DNA of 64,000 bases from Allobosea sp. BH3 (GCF_025499465.1 NZ_JAIMCA010000003.1:744001-808000); one strand, 5' to 3'; counted from the first letter of the stretch, positions 1-10,426 are shown. Made by a program: numbers and translations. The notes: a model not told the origin generated them from the letters alone.

Positions 1-295
1 GCGCGGCTCCCAGGGAAAGCATCGCGCCATGGCGCTGCGCCATCAGCACATGGACGAGTACCATGCTGGCGGTCGCCAGATTGGCGCCCATGCTCGCGAG
101 TACGGCCTGGGACAGGAAGGCGGCATCATGATCCAGCGCGAGGAAGACCAGCACCGGCCCGATCGAAATCGGCAAGGTCGCGATCATGGCGGCCAGCAGC
201 GGCCCCGAGCGCTCGGCAATCACTGAGCAGCCGACGACGATGCCCGCCGCCGTGGTCATCTTGACGAGGAGCAGGCCAAGCCAGGGGTCGTTCAC
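1..295 (-). CDS. Membrane protein, N-terminal part (runs off the window)
   Basis: The reverse strand is open from a GTG at 295-293 to the window edge, giving at least 98 residues that begin [18 protein letters not shown]. The product is very hydrophobic, with about three membrane segments (roughly residues 5-23, 30-50 and 60-82) and short polar turns such as AERSGP and LDHDAA. The GTG overlaps the tgt stop codon (GTGA), so the gene is probably translationally coupled to tgt and co-transcribed. The layout recalls small GlpM/DUF3147-like inner-membrane proteins, but I do not recognise it with confidence and assign no function. The C-terminus is missing. Confidence 0.7.
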   Translation of the reverse strand, partial: MNDPWLGLLLVKMTTAAGIVVGCSVIAERSGPLLAAMIATLPISIGPVLVFLALDHDAAFLSQAVLASMGANLATASMVLVHVLMAQRHGAMLSLGAA

Positions 296-1455
296 GCCGG
301 CTCGCCCCGCTCCCAGCCTTCTTTCGTCTCGGCGATGAAATCGGTGAGCCTGCCGGCTGCGATCGCTGCGCGCAGGCCCGCCATCAGCTCCTGATAATAG
401 GCCAGGTTCACCCAGGTCAGCAGCATCTTGCCAAGCATCTCCTCGGCCTTGACGAGGTGGTGCAGATAGCCGCGCGACCAGTCCCTCGCCGCCGGGCAAG
501 AGGATTGCTCGTCGATCGGGCGCGGGTCCTCGGCGTGCTTAGCGTTCTTGAGGTTCATCCGGCCGAAGCGCGTGAAGATCTGGCCATGGCGGCCGGCGCG
601 GGTCGGCATCACGCAGTCGAACATGTCGATGCCGCGCGCGACGGCCTGGACGATGTCGTCCGGCGTGCCGACGCCCATCAGATAGCGCGGCTTCTCCTGC
701 GGAAGATGCGGCTCCACCGCCTCGATCATCGCCAGCATGATCTCCTGCGGCTCGCCGACGGCAAGGCCGCCGACGGCATAGCCCTTCAAATCCATGGCGG
801 CGAGTTCGCGGGCGCTCTCCACGCGCAGATGCGGCACCGCCCCGCCCTGGACGATGCCGAACAGGGCGCGGCCGGGATGGTTGCCGAAAGCCGCCTTGCA
901 GCGCTCGGCCCAGCGCAGCGAAAGGCGCATCGCCTTCTCGGCGACCTTGTCCTCGCAGGGGAGCGAGACGCACTCGTCGAGCTGCATGACGATGTCGGAG
1001 CCGAGCAGGTTCTGGATCTCGACCGAGCGCTCGGGGCTGAGCATGTGCTTCGAGCCGTCGATATGCGACTGGAAGGTCACCCCCTCCTCGGTCAGCTTCC
1101 TGAGCTGCGACAGCGACATCACCTGGAAGCCGCCGGAGTCCGTCAGGATGGGGTGCGGCCAGTTCATGAACTTGTGCAGGCCGCCGAGCTTCGCGACCCG
1201 TTCCGCGCCCGGGCGAAGCATCAGGTGATAGGTGTTGCCGAGCACGACATCGGCGCCGAGCGCCCTCACCTGCTCGGGATACATGCCCTTGACGGTCGCG
1301 GCGGTGCCGACCGGCATGAAGGCCGGCGTGCGGATGACGCCGCGCGGCATCCTGATCTCGCCGGTGCGCGCGGCGCCGTCGCGAGCGGCGAGATGGAAGC
1401 TGAAATCGGTCGTCGCGGCGGTTTCCGGCTGCGCGATCTGAGGCTGTGCGGTCAT
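292..1455 (-). CDS. tgt: tRNA-guanine transglycosylase (queuine tRNA-ribosyltransferase)
   Basis: Exchanges guanine-34 for preQ1 in tRNAs with GUN anticodons, the base-exchange step of queuosine synthesis. The 387 residues match the family length. The general-base Asp lies in TDSGGFQV (D106), the nucleophile Asp in [10 protein letters not shown] (D280), and substrate-pocket motifs such as GNTYHL and VGGLAVGE are present. The C-terminal zinc site is altered: aligned to the usual CxCxxC...H ligands, only C320 remains, with S318, A323 and V349 at the other three positions. The gene is followed by a membrane-protein gene overlapping its stop. No queA or queC-F lies nearby. Identity is certain; the metal status is inferred. 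Confidence 0.97.
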   Translation of the reverse strand: MTAQPQIAQPETAATTDFSFHLAARDGAARTGEIRMPRGVIRTPAFMPVGTAATVKGMYPEQVRALGADVVLGNTYHLMLRPGAERVAKLGGLHKFMNWPHPILTDSGGFQVMSLSQLRKLTEEGVTFQSHIDGSKHMLSPERSVEIQNLLGSDIVMQLDECVSLPCEDKVAEKAMRLSLRWAERCKAAFGNHPGRALFGIVQGGAVPHLRVESARELAAMDLKGYAVGGLAVGEPQEIMLAMIEAVEPHLPQEKPRYLMGVGTPDDIVQAVARGIDMFDCVMPTRAGRHGQIFTRFGRMNLKNAKHAEDPRPIDEQSSCPAARDWSRGYLHHLVKAEEMLGKMLLTWVNLAYYQELMAGLRAAIAAGRLTDFIAETKEGWERGEPA

Positions 1456-1497
1456 GGCCTGCGAGGTAGAGCAGCGCAGGCCATTAGGGAAGAGGCT

Positions 1498-1851
1498 TCA
1501 CCCCTTCGCCACCGCCGCCTCGTAGATCTCCGGCTTGAAGCCGACCAGCGTCCTGCCTTGACCCATATCGAGCACCGGGCGCTTGATCATCGAGGGCTGG
1601 GCCAGCATCAGCGCGATGGCCCTGGCCGCGTCGAGCCCCTGCTTCTCGAGATCCGGAAGCGCGCGGAAGGTGGTGCCGGCGCGGTTCAGCACCGTCTCCC
1701 AGCCATGCTCCTTCACCCATCGCTCAAGCGAGGCCTTGTCGATGCCGCTCGCCTTGTAGTCATGGAAGGCGTGGGAGACGCCATGGCCATCGAGCCAGTT
1801 GCGCGCCTTCTTCATCGTGTCGCAGTTCTTGATGCCGTAGATCGTAATCAT
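1498..1851 (-). CDS. ArsC/Spx-family reductase-like protein (YffB type)
   Basis: A 117-residue thioredoxin-fold protein starting MITIYGIKNCDTMKKAR. The N-terminal Cys (C10, in NCDTMKK) is at the position used by arsenate reductase and Spx proteins, and the PSMIKRPVL segment matches the conserved MIKRP region near the active site. Length and motifs fit the YffB subgroup, whose substrate is not well defined; arsenate reduction is unlikely because no arsenic genes are nearby. It lies 42 bp upstream of tgt on the same strand and may share its transcript. Family placement is firm; function is open. Confidence 0.9.
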   Translation of the reverse strand: MITIYGIKNCDTMKKARNWLDGHGVSHAFHDYKASGIDKASLERWVKEHGWETVLNRAGTTFRALPDLEKQGLDAARAIALMLAQPSMIKRPVLDMGQGRTLVGFKPEIYEAAVAKG

Positions 1852-1979
1852 CGCGCCTTCGCCAGGTTCGGCCTGAAAATCGTCGCGCCCGCCGCCAGAC
1901 TGTCATCGGGGTTTGTCAGTTGCCCCGCAAACAGGCATGAGTTGACGGGGGACATCGTCGGATTCGGGCAGCAGATAGC

Positions 1980-2546
1980 ATGGATACCGTCTCGGCCTCT
2001 GCGCAGAATGCGCCGACTGCCACTGCTTTTCCACACCGCCGCTGGAAGGACCACCCGGTCGTCGGCATCGATTTCCCCGATGCGGCGACCTTCACCTGCG
2101 ACGGCCGCTGGATGCGGACGGCCTGCGAGGCGCTGGCGGCCCAATTGAGCCCGCAGACCGATCTTCTCGGAGGGATCGACATCGGCGGCATCGGCTTTGC
2201 GGGCGCGCTGGCGCTGCGGAACGGCCTCGGCTTCATCGATATCCGCAAGGTCAGCTCGATCCGGGCCGGCGTCATCCGCAACCTCGCCGCCAATTACGAG
2301 CTCGGAGACGGCGTCGCCCTGTCGAAGGGCTATGATTTGGCCGGGCGGCACGTCACCATCATCGACGACTGCCTGATCTCAGGCGGCACCGCGCTGGCAA
2401 CGGCGCAGTTACTCCGCCGCCTCGGCGCACATTGCATGCAGGCGCTCTTCATCTTCGAACTGGAGGGGATGGGCGGCCGGGAGCGGCTCGCCCCATGCGG
2501 CATGTCGGTGCATGCGCTGGAAAAGCTGGCGCCGGTCGAGCGCTAG
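1980..2546 (+). CDS. Phosphoribosyltransferase of the adenine phosphoribosyltransferase type
   Basis: The 188-residue product carries the PRPP-binding motif of type I phosphoribosyltransferases near residues 125-140 (VTIIDDCLISGGTALATA, with the acidic pair and the G-G-T loop). The preceding region (GIDIGGIGFAGALALRNG, DIRK) resembles the flexible-loop region of adenine phosphoribosyltransferases. A purine-salvage role is likely: base plus PRPP giving a nucleotide. The N-terminus is about 15 residues longer than typical Apt, so a later start is possible. It stands alone on the plus strand between two minus-strand genes. The base specificity is not certain. Confidence 0.8.
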   Translation: MDTVSASAQNAPTATAFPHRRWKDHPVVGIDFPDAATFTCDGRWMRTACEALAAQLSPQTDLLGGIDIGGIGFAGALALRNGLGFIDIRKVSSIRAGVIRNLAANYELGDGVALSKGYDLAGRHVTIIDDCLISGGTALATAQLLRRLGAHCMQALFIFELEGMGGRERLAPCGMSVHALEKLAPVER

Positions 2547-2655
2547 AGTATTCCCAGCGACGCTCCACACCGATTCGCGCAAACGCATGCGCCAATACGG
2601 ATGGGCACCCCTCCCCGCGCCTCGGAGAAACGCGGAGACGGTCAAGCCGCGCAAC

Positions 2656-3360
2656 TCAGGGGCGCTTCGGGCTGTCGAGGCCGCGCTGTACAGCGGGGCG
2701 GGACAGGCAGCGCTCCAGCCAGATCGGCACATGAGTCAGGCTGGCATAGTCGACGAGTTCGCCCGCGCCGTAGAAGCCGACAAGATTGCGCACCCAGCCG
2801 AGCATGGCGATGTCGGCGATGGTGTATTCGTCCCCCATCACCCAGGTGTGGGTGCCGAGCCGGCCTTCCAGCACGCCGAGCAGGCGCTTGCTCTCGCTGG
2901 CGTAGCGATCCCGCGGGCGCTTGTCCTCGTATTCGCGGCCCGCGAACTTATGGAAGAAGCCGAGCTGGCCGAACATCGGGCCGAGCGACGCCATCTGGAA
3001 GAAGACCCACTGGATCGTCTCGTAGCGTCGCGCCGGGTCCTGAGGCAGGAGCTTGCCGGTCTTCTCGGCGAGATAGAGCAGGATCGCGCCCGACTCCCAC
3101 AGGCCAAAGGGCTTTCCGGCCGGCCCGTTCGGATCGATGATCGCCGGGATCTTGCCGTTCGGGTTGAGCGAGAGGAATTCCGGCCCCCAGGTCTCGTTCT
3201 TGCCGATGTCGATCAGATGCGGCTCGTAGGGCAGTTCGAGCTCCTCCAGCGCGATGGAGACCTTCACGCCGTTGGGCGTCGGCAGCGAATAGAGCTGGAT
3301 GCGGTCGGGATGGCTGGCAGGCCAGCGCTTGGTGATCGGAAATGCGGAGAGATCGGCCAT
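2656..3360 (-). CDS. Glutathione S-transferase family protein (YghU/Ure2p-like)
   Basis: About 234 residues starting MADLSAFPITKRW. The open frame extends 22 codons further upstream, but this ATG has a GGAG ribosome site and fits the family. The N-terminal thioredoxin fold contains YSLPTPNGVKV and NPNGKIPAIIDP followed by ESGAILLYLAEKTG, the glutathione-binding ES pair. The all-helical C-terminal domain contains GDEYTIADIA. This pattern matches the Nu-class/YghU group, which acts as disulfide-bond oxidoreductases or peroxidases on glutathione. No neighbours suggest a substrate. A second, related GST lies at 29275-29982. Confidence 0.92.
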   Translation of the reverse strand: MADLSAFPITKRWPASHPDRIQLYSLPTPNGVKVSIALEELELPYEPHLIDIGKNETWGPEFLSLNPNGKIPAIIDPNGPAGKPFGLWESGAILLYLAEKTGKLLPQDPARRYETIQWVFFQMASLGPMFGQLGFFHKFAGREYEDKRPRDRYASESKRLLGVLEGRLGTHTWVMGDEYTIADIAMLGWVRNLVGFYGAGELVDYASLTHVPIWLERCLSRPAVQRGLDSPKRP

Positions 3361-3474
3361 CGGGGGCTCCGGTTGAATCGGAAGAGCTTCGGGGCAGGAC
3401 GATAGAGCCGGGCGCGTCCAATGCAACGGGAGGCCCCGCCCATGGCTGCAAGCCCGCCTTGCGTGACTGCATGA

Positions 3475-4041
3475 TCAGCCTTGGAGCGGCCAGCGGTCGA
3501 GGATTTCGTAATCCTCCCTCCGGACACTGCGGATCAGGACGAATTCGGTCGCTAGCCAGCTTAGCGGCCGCACGCGGACCGGCGGAACGAGCCGGTGATC
3601 GTAAAGAAGCGTCAGATGAGGTTGACCGGACACCCGCCGGCCTAGGAAACCCGCCGCACGCATCTCTCGATCGAGCGCATCGTGGAGCCGATGGGCTCCG
3701 ACGACCGTATCGCGGCCCGTCATGACGAGCGCCTTCTTATCCGCTCGTTGGGAGAAGCTCGCGACCTCATCGAAGGTCAGTTTGAATGCTGTCTGCCTGA
3801 CGCGTGGCGCGGCCCGGCGCATGAGCGCTAGGCCCTGTCCATCGGGCTCTACGACAGCCGACCAGCCCCACAGTGAAACATGATACTTGTTGGTGCGCGG
3901 GCGGCCCGCGAGCTCGAACCAGTGTATGAGCGCCTTCGCCATACGATCGGCGGCAGCCGTTGCAGCGGGATCCGGCAGAAGCGCAAAAAAATAGTTCGCG
4001 CGTTCGGAAGGCCCGGCATCGCGTTCCATCGCGGCCTCCAT
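3475..4041 (-). CDS. 2H phosphoesterase (2'-5' RNA ligase family)
   Basis: 188 residues with two H-x-[ST] signatures: YHVSLWG (H54) and PHLTLLYD (H142). These define the 2H phosphoesterase fold of LigT/ThpR proteins. The N-terminal NYFFALLPDPAATAA segment is also typical. Such enzymes hydrolyse or ligate 2',5' or cyclic phosphate ends of RNA; the true substrate here is unknown. Two in-frame ATGs lie five codons apart (M1 and M5), and neither has a clear ribosome site, so the start is uncertain by 12 bp. It is a stand-alone gene. Confidence 0.85.
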   Translation of the reverse strand: MEAAMERDAGPSERANYFFALLPDPAATAAADRMAKALIHWFELAGRPRTNKYHVSLWGWSAVVEPDGQGLALMRRAAPRVRQTAFKLTFDEVASFSQRADKKALVMTGRDTVVGAHRLHDALDREMRAAGFLGRRVSGQPHLTLLYDHRLVPPVRVRPLSWLATEFVLIRSVRREDYEILDRWPLQG

Positions 4042-4167
4042 CGACGGTAGACGGTCGCGAAAGCATAAAAGAACAAAATAAGAACAAACGCAATCATCGC
4101 GTTCGCTGCCGTGCGAGGTTCCGCCGTCCTGTGCCTCACTGCACGCAAGCGCGGGAGGCAGCCCGGC

Positions 4168-4476
4168 CTATCCGCAGAAGGCGCGCAGGATCTTGCCGGT
4201 TTTCGGATCGGTTTCGATGGTCACGCGCTCCTGCCGGAAGTCCATCGTCACAGGCTGTCCCGGCTTGATCTGGCGCACGAGGGGGGCGCCGGTGATCTGC
4301 ATGGCCTGTTCATCGGTGACGCGGTCCTTGCCCGCGAGCGTCTCAGCCGCGTCGCGCCGGCAGAGGCCGGGCGCAGCGCCGGTTTGTGACTGCGTCGTTT
4401 CGCTCTGACAGGCCGCCAGGACCACACCAGCCAATATCAGTGCCCCGACGGGCAACAACTTCGCATCGAACGGCAA
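4168..4476 (-). CDS. Lipoprotein of the I78 peptidase-inhibitor family
   Basis: About 102 residues with a lipoprotein signal ending LAGVVLAAC and a mature domain containing CRRDAAE, ITGAPLVR, PGQPVTMDFR and a terminal AFCG. This order matches small I78-type serine-peptidase inhibitors. I chose a TTG start at 4476 because it is preceded by an AGGGAAGGGAG ribosome site and gives a normal signal peptide. The open frame continues to 4590, but the upstream ATGs have no ribosome site and would give an implausible N-terminus. The protein is expected to be anchored in the envelope. Family assignment rests on pattern recognition. Confidence 0.75.
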   Translation of the reverse strand: MPFDAKLLPVGALILAGVVLAACQSETTQSQTGAAPGLCRRDAAETLAGKDRVTDEQAMQITGAPLVRQIKPGQPVTMDFRQERVTIETDPKTGKILRAFCG

Positions 4477-4580
4477 GGCAGCTCCCTTCCCTGAAACCCA
4501 GATGTCATTCCGCAACTCCCCTAAGGGATGATGCGGCATAACGAAGGTCAGACTAGGCGGGCGTGCTGGCGCGTCCGACC

Positions 4581-6149
4581 TCACTCCCACTCGATCGTGC
4601 CTGGGGGCTTGCTCGTCACGTCGTAGACGACGCGGTTGATGCCCTTGACCTCGTTGATGATGCGGGTCGCAGCGCGGCCGAGGAAATTCATGTCGAAGGG
4701 ATAGAAATCCGCCGTCATGCCGTCGACCGAGGTCACGGCGCGCAGCGCGCAGACATGGTCATAGGTGCGGTAGTCGCCCATCACGCCGACGGTGCGCACC
4801 GGCAGCAGCACGGCGAAGGCCTGCCAGATCACGTCGTAGAGGCCCGCCTTGCGGATCTCGTCGAGATAGATCGCATCCGCCTTGCGCAGGATGTCGAGCT
4901 TCTCCCTGGTGATCTCGCCGGGGCAGCGGATGGCGAGGCCCGGCCCTGGGAAGGGATGGCGGCCGACGAAGGCCTCGGGCAGGCCGAGCTCGCGGCCGAG
5001 TACGCGGACCTCGTCCTTGAACAGCTCACGCAGCGGCTCGACCAGCTTCATTTTCATGCGTTCGGGCAGGCCGCCGACATTGTGGTGGCTCTTGATGGTG
5101 ACCGAGGGGCCGCCGCTGAACGAGACGCTCTCGATCACGTCCGGATAAAGCGTGCCCTGCGCCAAGAAATCCGCGCCGCCCAGCTTGGCGGCCTCGGCAT
5201 CGAACACGTCGATGAACAGCCGGCCGATGGTCTTGCGCTTGGCTTCCGGGTCAGCGCCGCATTTGGCGAGTTCGGAGAGGAAAAGCTCTTCGGCCTCAAC
5301 ATGGACGAGCGGGATGTTGTAGTGATCGCGGAACAGGCGCACGACCTCCTCCGCCTCGTTCATCCGCATCAGCCCATGGTCGACGAACACGCAGGTGAGC
5401 TGGTCGCCGATCGCCTCGTGGATCAGCACTGCCGCCACGGCAGAGTCGACGCCGCCGGAGAGACCGCAGATGACCCGGCCGGTGCCGACCTGCTCCTTGA
5501 TCTTCTTCTGCATCTCGGCGCGATAGGCCGACATGGACCAGTCCGGCTGGCAGCCGCAGATGTTCACGACGAAATTGCGCAGCAGCTTGCCGCCATCCGG
5601 CGTATGCACGACCTCGGGGTGGAACATGGTGGAGTAGAAGCGCCGCGCCTCGTCGCTCGCCACGGCGTAAGGCGCGTTCTCGGAGGTCGCCTTGACGGTG
5701 AAGCCCGTCGGGAGCTGCGTGACGCGGTCGCCGTGGCTCATCCAGACTGGGTAACGACCGCCCTCTTCCCAGATGCCCTCGAACAGCGCCGAAGGCGTTA
5801 CGATCTCGACATCGGCCCGGCCGAATTCGGCGGCATGCCCGCTCTCGACCTTGCCGCCGAGCTGCTCGGCCATGGTCTGCTGCCCGTAGCAGATGCCGAG
5901 GATCGGCAGGCCGGTCGAGAAGACCTCCTGCGGGGCGCGGGGCGAGTTTGCGTCCGGCACCGAGGCCGGGCCGCCGGAGAAGATGACGCCCTTGGGCTTC
6001 ATCCGCCGGAAGGCTTCGGAAGCGGACTGGAACGGTGCGATCTCGCAGTAGACGCCGATCTCGCGGATACGGCGCGCGATGAGCTGGGTCACCTGCGAGC
6101 CGAAATCGATGATGAGGATGGAGTCGTGATGGGGCTGAGCGCTCGTCAT
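4581..6149 (-). CDS. guaA: GMP synthase (glutamine-hydrolysing)
   Basis: Converts XMP, ATP and glutamine to GMP. The 522 residues contain the full two-domain enzyme. The class I glutamine amidotransferase has its Cys in GICYGQQ (C87) and the His/Glu pair in FHPEV (H177, E179). The ATP-pyrophosphatase has its P-loop SGGVDS (231-236) and a C-terminal dimerisation domain ending PPGTIEWE, the canonical end. It is followed by the I78 lipoprotein gene and preceded 49 bp away by rsmB on the same strand, so the two may be co-transcribed. Confidence 0.98.
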   Translation of the reverse strand: MTSAQPHHDSILIIDFGSQVTQLIARRIREIGVYCEIAPFQSASEAFRRMKPKGVIFSGGPASVPDANSPRAPQEVFSTGLPILGICYGQQTMAEQLGGKVESGHAAEFGRADVEIVTPSALFEGIWEEGGRYPVWMSHGDRVTQLPTGFTVKATSENAPYAVASDEARRFYSTMFHPEVVHTPDGGKLLRNFVVNICGCQPDWSMSAYRAEMQKKIKEQVGTGRVICGLSGGVDSAVAAVLIHEAIGDQLTCVFVDHGLMRMNEAEEVVRLFRDHYNIPLVHVEAEELFLSELAKCGADPEAKRKTIGRLFIDVFDAEAAKLGGADFLAQGTLYPDVIESVSFSGGPSVTIKSHHNVGGLPERMKMKLVEPLRELFKDEVRVLGRELGLPEAFVGRHPFPGPGLAIRCPGEITREKLDILRKADAIYLDEIRKAGLYDVIWQAFAVLLPVRTVGVMGDYRTYDHVCALRAVTSVDGMTADFYPFDMNFLGRAATRIINEVKGINRVVYDVTSKPPGTIEWE

Positions 6150-6198
6150 CGCGTTCCGTTAATGGATCGCGATGATGCGCGCAACGGGCGCCAGCGCC

Positions 6199-7497
6199 TC
6201 AATCCCCGCGCCTGAGGCAGGCCAGATAGAACCCGTCCGTGCCGGTCCGCCGCGGCGAGAGCTGCAAGCCGAATTCGGTGGCGAAGCGGGCGAGCAGCGA
6301 GAAGTCGCTCTCGGCCCCCTTCAGCACGTCGACCGGCGCGACGGGCGCGAAGCCGGGATGGCGGGCGAGGAAGGCGCGGATGGCCTCGTCATTCTCTTCC
6401 GGCAGCACGGAGCAGGTGATGTAGGCGATGCGTCCGCCCGGCTTCACCAACTTGGCGGCGCGCGCCAGCACTTCGGCCTGGTCCTTGATGCGCTCGGCAA
6501 GCGCGCCGGGGCGCACGCGCCATTTCGCATCCGGGTTGCGCCGCCAGGTGCCGGAGCCTGTGCAAGGTGCGTCGACCAGCACGAGATCGGCCTGGCCCGC
6601 GATGTCGGCGAACGGCTCGTGGCCGCGCGAGCGGGGAATGCGGACCTCGACGATGCCGGCACCCGAGCGCGCCACCCGGTCATGCAGCGGGGCAAGGCGG
6701 CGGCTGTCGAGATCGGTGGCGTAGAGGCTGCCGCGATTGGACATCAGCGCCGCAAGCGCGAGTGTCTTGCCGCCTGCCCCGGCGCAGAGATCGATCACCG
6801 TCTCGCCGGGTTTCGCGCCGGCCAGCAGCGTGACGAGTTGCGAGCCCTCGTCCTGGATCTCGAAGGCGCCGGCGAAGAAGCCGGGCTCGGTCTGCAGGGA
6901 AGGCCCGCGCCCGTCATGGCCGGGCTGAAAGCGCAACGCATCCGGCGACCATGGGCCCTGCTCCGGCTGGAGATGGGAGAGGTCCTCGAGCACGGCATCG
7001 CGGCTCGCCTTGAGGCGGTTGACGCGCAGGTCGACCGGCGCGCGGGCAGCGAGCGCCTGCCCCTCGGCCACGGCCGCCTCACCGAAGGCGGCTTCGAAGG
7101 ATGGCCAGAGCCATTCGGGGACATCGGCTTGCACATGGCCGGGCGCATCATCGCTCGAAAAGACCGTGAGAAGCGCCGTCTCATCCTCGCTCAACGGCGC
7201 AGGCGCGTGGTTTTCGCCGGAGCAGAGCGCCTCGATCTCGGACACGGCCATGCCGCGCAGCCCTGCCAGCATGCCCAGCACGAGCGCGCGCGGCGTCTCG
7301 GAAGCCATCGCATGGGCGGAGGAGGCCTTGCGCCTGAGCGCGTCATAGACCAGCGAGGCGATGGCCGCGCGGTCCTTGGAGCCGGCGAAACGCCGCGACA
7401 GGCCCCAGTCCTTCAGCGAATCGGCCGCCGGCCGGCGTCGCTCGATGATGTCCTGCAGCACCTCGATGGCGGCGCTGATCCGGGCGGCTGGGGTCAT
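6199..7497 (-). CDS. rsmB: 16S rRNA m5C methyltransferase, RsmB/NOP family
   Basis: 432 residues. An N-terminal NusB-like helical domain (about 1-130, including SKDRAAIASLVYDALRR) is joined to a class I SAM methyltransferase. The SAM-binding loop is DLCAGAGGKT (236-245). The two cysteines of RNA m5C methyltransferases are in DAPCTGSGTWRR (C312) and TCSVLPEEN (C362). RsmB methylates C967 of 16S rRNA in E. coli; the exact target here is inferred. The gene reads toward guaA. Confidence 0.93.
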   Translation of the reverse strand: MTPAARISAAIEVLQDIIERRRPAADSLKDWGLSRRFAGSKDRAAIASLVYDALRRKASSAHAMASETPRALVLGMLAGLRGMAVSEIEALCSGENHAPAPLSEDETALLTVFSSDDAPGHVQADVPEWLWPSFEAAFGEAAVAEGQALAARAPVDLRVNRLKASRDAVLEDLSHLQPEQGPWSPDALRFQPGHDGRGPSLQTEPGFFAGAFEIQDEGSQLVTLLAGAKPGETVIDLCAGAGGKTLALAALMSNRGSLYATDLDSRRLAPLHDRVARSGAGIVEVRIPRSRGHEPFADIAGQADLVLVDAPCTGSGTWRRNPDAKWRVRPGALAERIKDQAEVLARAAKLVKPGGRIAYITCSVLPEENDEAIRAFLARHPGFAPVAPVDVLKGAESDFSLLARFATEFGLQLSPRRTGTDGFYLACLRRGD

Positions 7498-7676
7498 GAT
7501 AGCTGGTTTCCTGGCTGCCCGGCGGGTCCGGCGCCTCGAGGCGAATGAATGATGCTTTCGACCGGTTCAAACATGACGCAGGGACATGGAGGCCACTGCG
7601 GCATGCTCTTGACGCGGTCGTTTCACAAGCGGCAAGACGATGCAACCGCATGTCGCGGCCACTGAGGTATCCACAT

Positions 7677-7817
7677 ATGAAAAGCGCCAGCCGCATCGTC
7701 ATCCTGAGCCTCTTCGCCATCGGTCTCGCCGCCTGCGCGACCCAGGCCCAGCAGGACCTCACGCCGCCAGCCTCCAAGCGCCTCGACGCCAAGACGACGC
7801 TCGAGACCCGCCGCTGA
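7677..7817 (+). CDS. Small lipoprotein (46 residues)
   Basis: Starts [20 protein letters not shown], a clear lipobox with Cys at position 20, after a GAGGT ribosome site. The mature part is only about 27 residues and polar ([19 protein letters not shown]). The open frame extends 44 codons further upstream, but that part does not look coding. Tiny lipoproteins like this are common in envelopes; no function can be assigned. A stable hairpin follows the stop codon. Confidence 0.7.
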   Translation: MKSASRIVILSLFAIGLAACATQAQQDLTPPASKRLDAKTTLETRR

Positions 7818-7831
7818 GCCAGCGCTGGCGC

Positions 7832-7858
7832 GGGCCGTTCCGGGAAGCCGGACGGCCC
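7832..7858 (+). terminator. Hairpin after the small lipoprotein gene
   Basis: An 11-bp G+C-rich stem (GGGCCGT and CCGG paired with CCGG and ACGGCCC, one bulged T) closes a GAAG tetraloop 14 bp after the stop codon. There is no clear T-run, so it may be an mRNA-stabilising or weak termination structure. Confidence 0.5.
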
Positions 7859-8002
7859 GTGCGCAGGAGCCGCAGCCGCATCCGCGTGCCGGCTTCAAAT
7901 TTCGAAGTATCCGCCCGACGCCGGTTCGTGCAGGATGCTTCATGGGGGTGTCACAGGCCCCGACCTATTTTGCACGCCTTTCCGCGAGCCGAGGTCAAAA
8001 CC

Positions 8003-9163
8003 ATGACAAGATCCTTCCTTCTCTCGACATCGCTTTTCGCTGTCGTCGCCCTGCAGCCGCTGACGGCCCTCGCCCAGCCCGCACCGACACTTTCCGGCCA
8101 GAAGCCCCTCGTCGTCGCGCATCGCGGCGCGAGCGGCTACCTGCCCGAGCACACGCTGGAAGGCTACAAGCTCGCGATCGAGCAGGGTGCGGACTTCATC
8201 GAGCCCGACCTGGTTTCGACGAAGGACGGCGTGCTGATCGTGCGCCATGAACCGATGCTGAGCGGCACGACGGATGTCGCCGCGCGGCCCGAATTCGCCA
8301 ACCGCAAGATCACGCGCAAGGTCGACGGCATCGACACCGCCGACTGGTTCGCCAACGACTTCACCCTGGCCGAGATCAAGACGCTCAAGGCGAAGCAGGC
8401 CTTCGCCGACCGGGATCAGTCGCATAACGGCAAATACGCGATCCCGACCTTCCAGGAGGTGATCGACCTCGCCAAAGCCGAGAGCGCCCGCACGGGCCGC
8501 ACGATCGGCATCTATCCCGAGACCAAGCACCCGACCTATCACGCCGCGCTCGGCCTCGCCTTCGAGGACAAGCTCCTCGACATGCTCAAGGCCGCCGGCT
8601 GGACCGAGAAGACCTCGCCGGTCTTCATCCAGAGCTTCGAGACCGCCAATCTCAAATACCTGCGCGGAAAGACGCAGCTGCGCCTCGTCCAGCTCGTCGA
8701 TGGCGACGGCGTCGACAAGGACGGCAAGGTCACGCTGGAGGCGCCTTTCGACCGGCCGTACGACTTCGCGGTGCTCGGCGACAAGCGGACCTTCCAGGAC
8801 ATGCTCTCGCCCGAAGGGCTGAAAGAGATCGCGACCTATGCCGACGGCGTCGGCCCCTGGAAGCCCTATCTGATGGGCGCCAAGCAGACGATCGGCGCCG
8901 ATGGCAAGCCGCAGGATCTCAACGGGGACGGGGCGATCGACGAGCGCGACCGGACGCTGATCGCGCCGACGAGCGTCGTGAAGGATGCCCATGCGGTCGG
9001 TCTGCTCGTCCACAGCTGGACCTTCCGCAGCGAGCCGAAGCGCCTCGCCTCGACCTACAAGGGCGATGCAGGGGCCGAGTACAAGGCCTTCTTCGCGCTC
9101 GGCATCGACGGGCTGTTCTCGGACTTCCCCGATCAGGCCGTGAAGGCGCGCAACGCGCAATAG
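8003..9163 (+). CDS. glpQ: Periplasmic glycerophosphodiester phosphodiesterase
   Basis: Hydrolyses deacylated phospholipid diesters to glycerol-3-phosphate and an alcohol. The 386 residues start with a signal peptide ([20 protein letters not shown], cleavage after ALAQ). The catalytic HRG is at 40-42 ([15 protein letters not shown]), the metal ligands in FIEPDL, and the second His in VRHEPM (H82). The long insert and the [10 protein letters not shown] and FSDFPD motifs match GlpQ rather than cytoplasmic UgpQ. The open frame extends further upstream, but the ATG at 8003 begins the signal peptide. No ugp or glp transport genes are adjacent. Confidence 0.95.
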   Translation: MTRSFLLSTSLFAVVALQPLTALAQPAPTLSGQKPLVVAHRGASGYLPEHTLEGYKLAIEQGADFIEPDLVSTKDGVLIVRHEPMLSGTTDVAARPEFANRKITRKVDGIDTADWFANDFTLAEIKTLKAKQAFADRDQSHNGKYAIPTFQEVIDLAKAESARTGRTIGIYPETKHPTYHAALGLAFEDKLLDMLKAAGWTEKTSPVFIQSFETANLKYLRGKTQLRLVQLVDGDGVDKDGKVTLEAPFDRPYDFAVLGDKRTFQDMLSPEGLKEIATYADGVGPWKPYLMGAKQTIGADGKPQDLNGDGAIDERDRTLIAPTSVVKDAHAVGLLVHSWTFRSEPKRLASTYKGDAGAEYKAFFALGIDGLFSDFPDQAVKARNAQ

Positions 9164-9178
9164 GCAATATCGGAAAAG

Positions 9179-9213
9179 CGAAGGCCCGCGATGCAATGCG
9201 CCGCGGGCCTTCG
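9179..9213. terminator. Bidirectional terminator between glpQ and a minus-strand gene
   Basis: A perfect 12-bp inverted repeat (CGAAGGCCCGCG and its complement) with an 11-base loop lies between convergent genes, 16 bp past the glpQ stop codon. It has no long T-run. Confidence 0.65.
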
Positions 9214-9239
9214 CCTATCGGATTTGGGCCTTGGCCCGA

Positions 9240-9515
9240 TCAGTCGCAGACGCGCGTCGTGCGCCTCACCGTGCCGCGCGGGGTCTCGCGCTCGGTGGTT
9301 ACCGTTCGGCAATCGTCGCCACGGTAATTGGCGCGCCGCCATTCGCGCTCGCGCATGCGCTCGTGGCGCTCATGACGCATCTCGCGATCCATCGCCCGCT
9401 CGTGCGGGGTGCGCGTATCGACGCTGACTCCGCCCGGACCGACATTGATCGACTGGGCATAGGCTCCGCCGCCCAGCGTGAGAGCGGCGATCAGGACAGG
9501 AACAAACCGTTTCAT
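9240..9515 (-). CDS. Secreted arginine-rich hypothetical protein
   Basis: 91 residues behind a strong GGAGG ribosome site. The signal peptide is MKRFVPVLIAALTLGGGAYA. The mature part has a highly charged stretch (residues 37-61) rich in Arg, Glu, His and Met that is probably helical. It ends in a short region with two Cys (DDCRTVTTE and TRVCD) that could form a disulfide. I do not recognise the family. It sits alone between two terminator-like hairpins. Confidence 0.7.
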   Translation of the reverse strand: MKRFVPVLIAALTLGGGAYAQSINVGPGGVSVDTRTPHERAMDREMRHERHERMREREWRRANYRGDDCRTVTTERETPRGTVRRTTRVCD

Positions 9516-9573
9516 CGTGGATCCTCCATTCCCGCCAAAAACGGCTCAGGGGAGGATTCGTTCCGCAACGACG

Positions 9574-9601
9574 AAGCGCGCCGGCCCAGGCCGACGCGCT
9601 T
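9574..9601 (-). terminator. Terminator-like hairpin after aapP
   Basis: An inverted repeat (AAGCGCG-x-CGGC paired with its complement, one mismatch, four-base loop) lies 25 bp beyond the aapP stop codon. The T-run is weak. Confidence 0.5.
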
Positions 9602-9625
9602 GCAATGGTACGGAGCAGGCTTCGC

Positions 9626-10426
<801 letters not shown>

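Noticed and set aside
457..2148. A 563-codon plus-strand frame across tgt and the next gene
   Set aside because: It is antisense to two clearly recognised genes and has no recognisable motif.
4563..6215. A 550-codon plus-strand frame over guaA
   Set aside because: Shadow of guaA; composition is typical of the antisense of a GC-rich gene.
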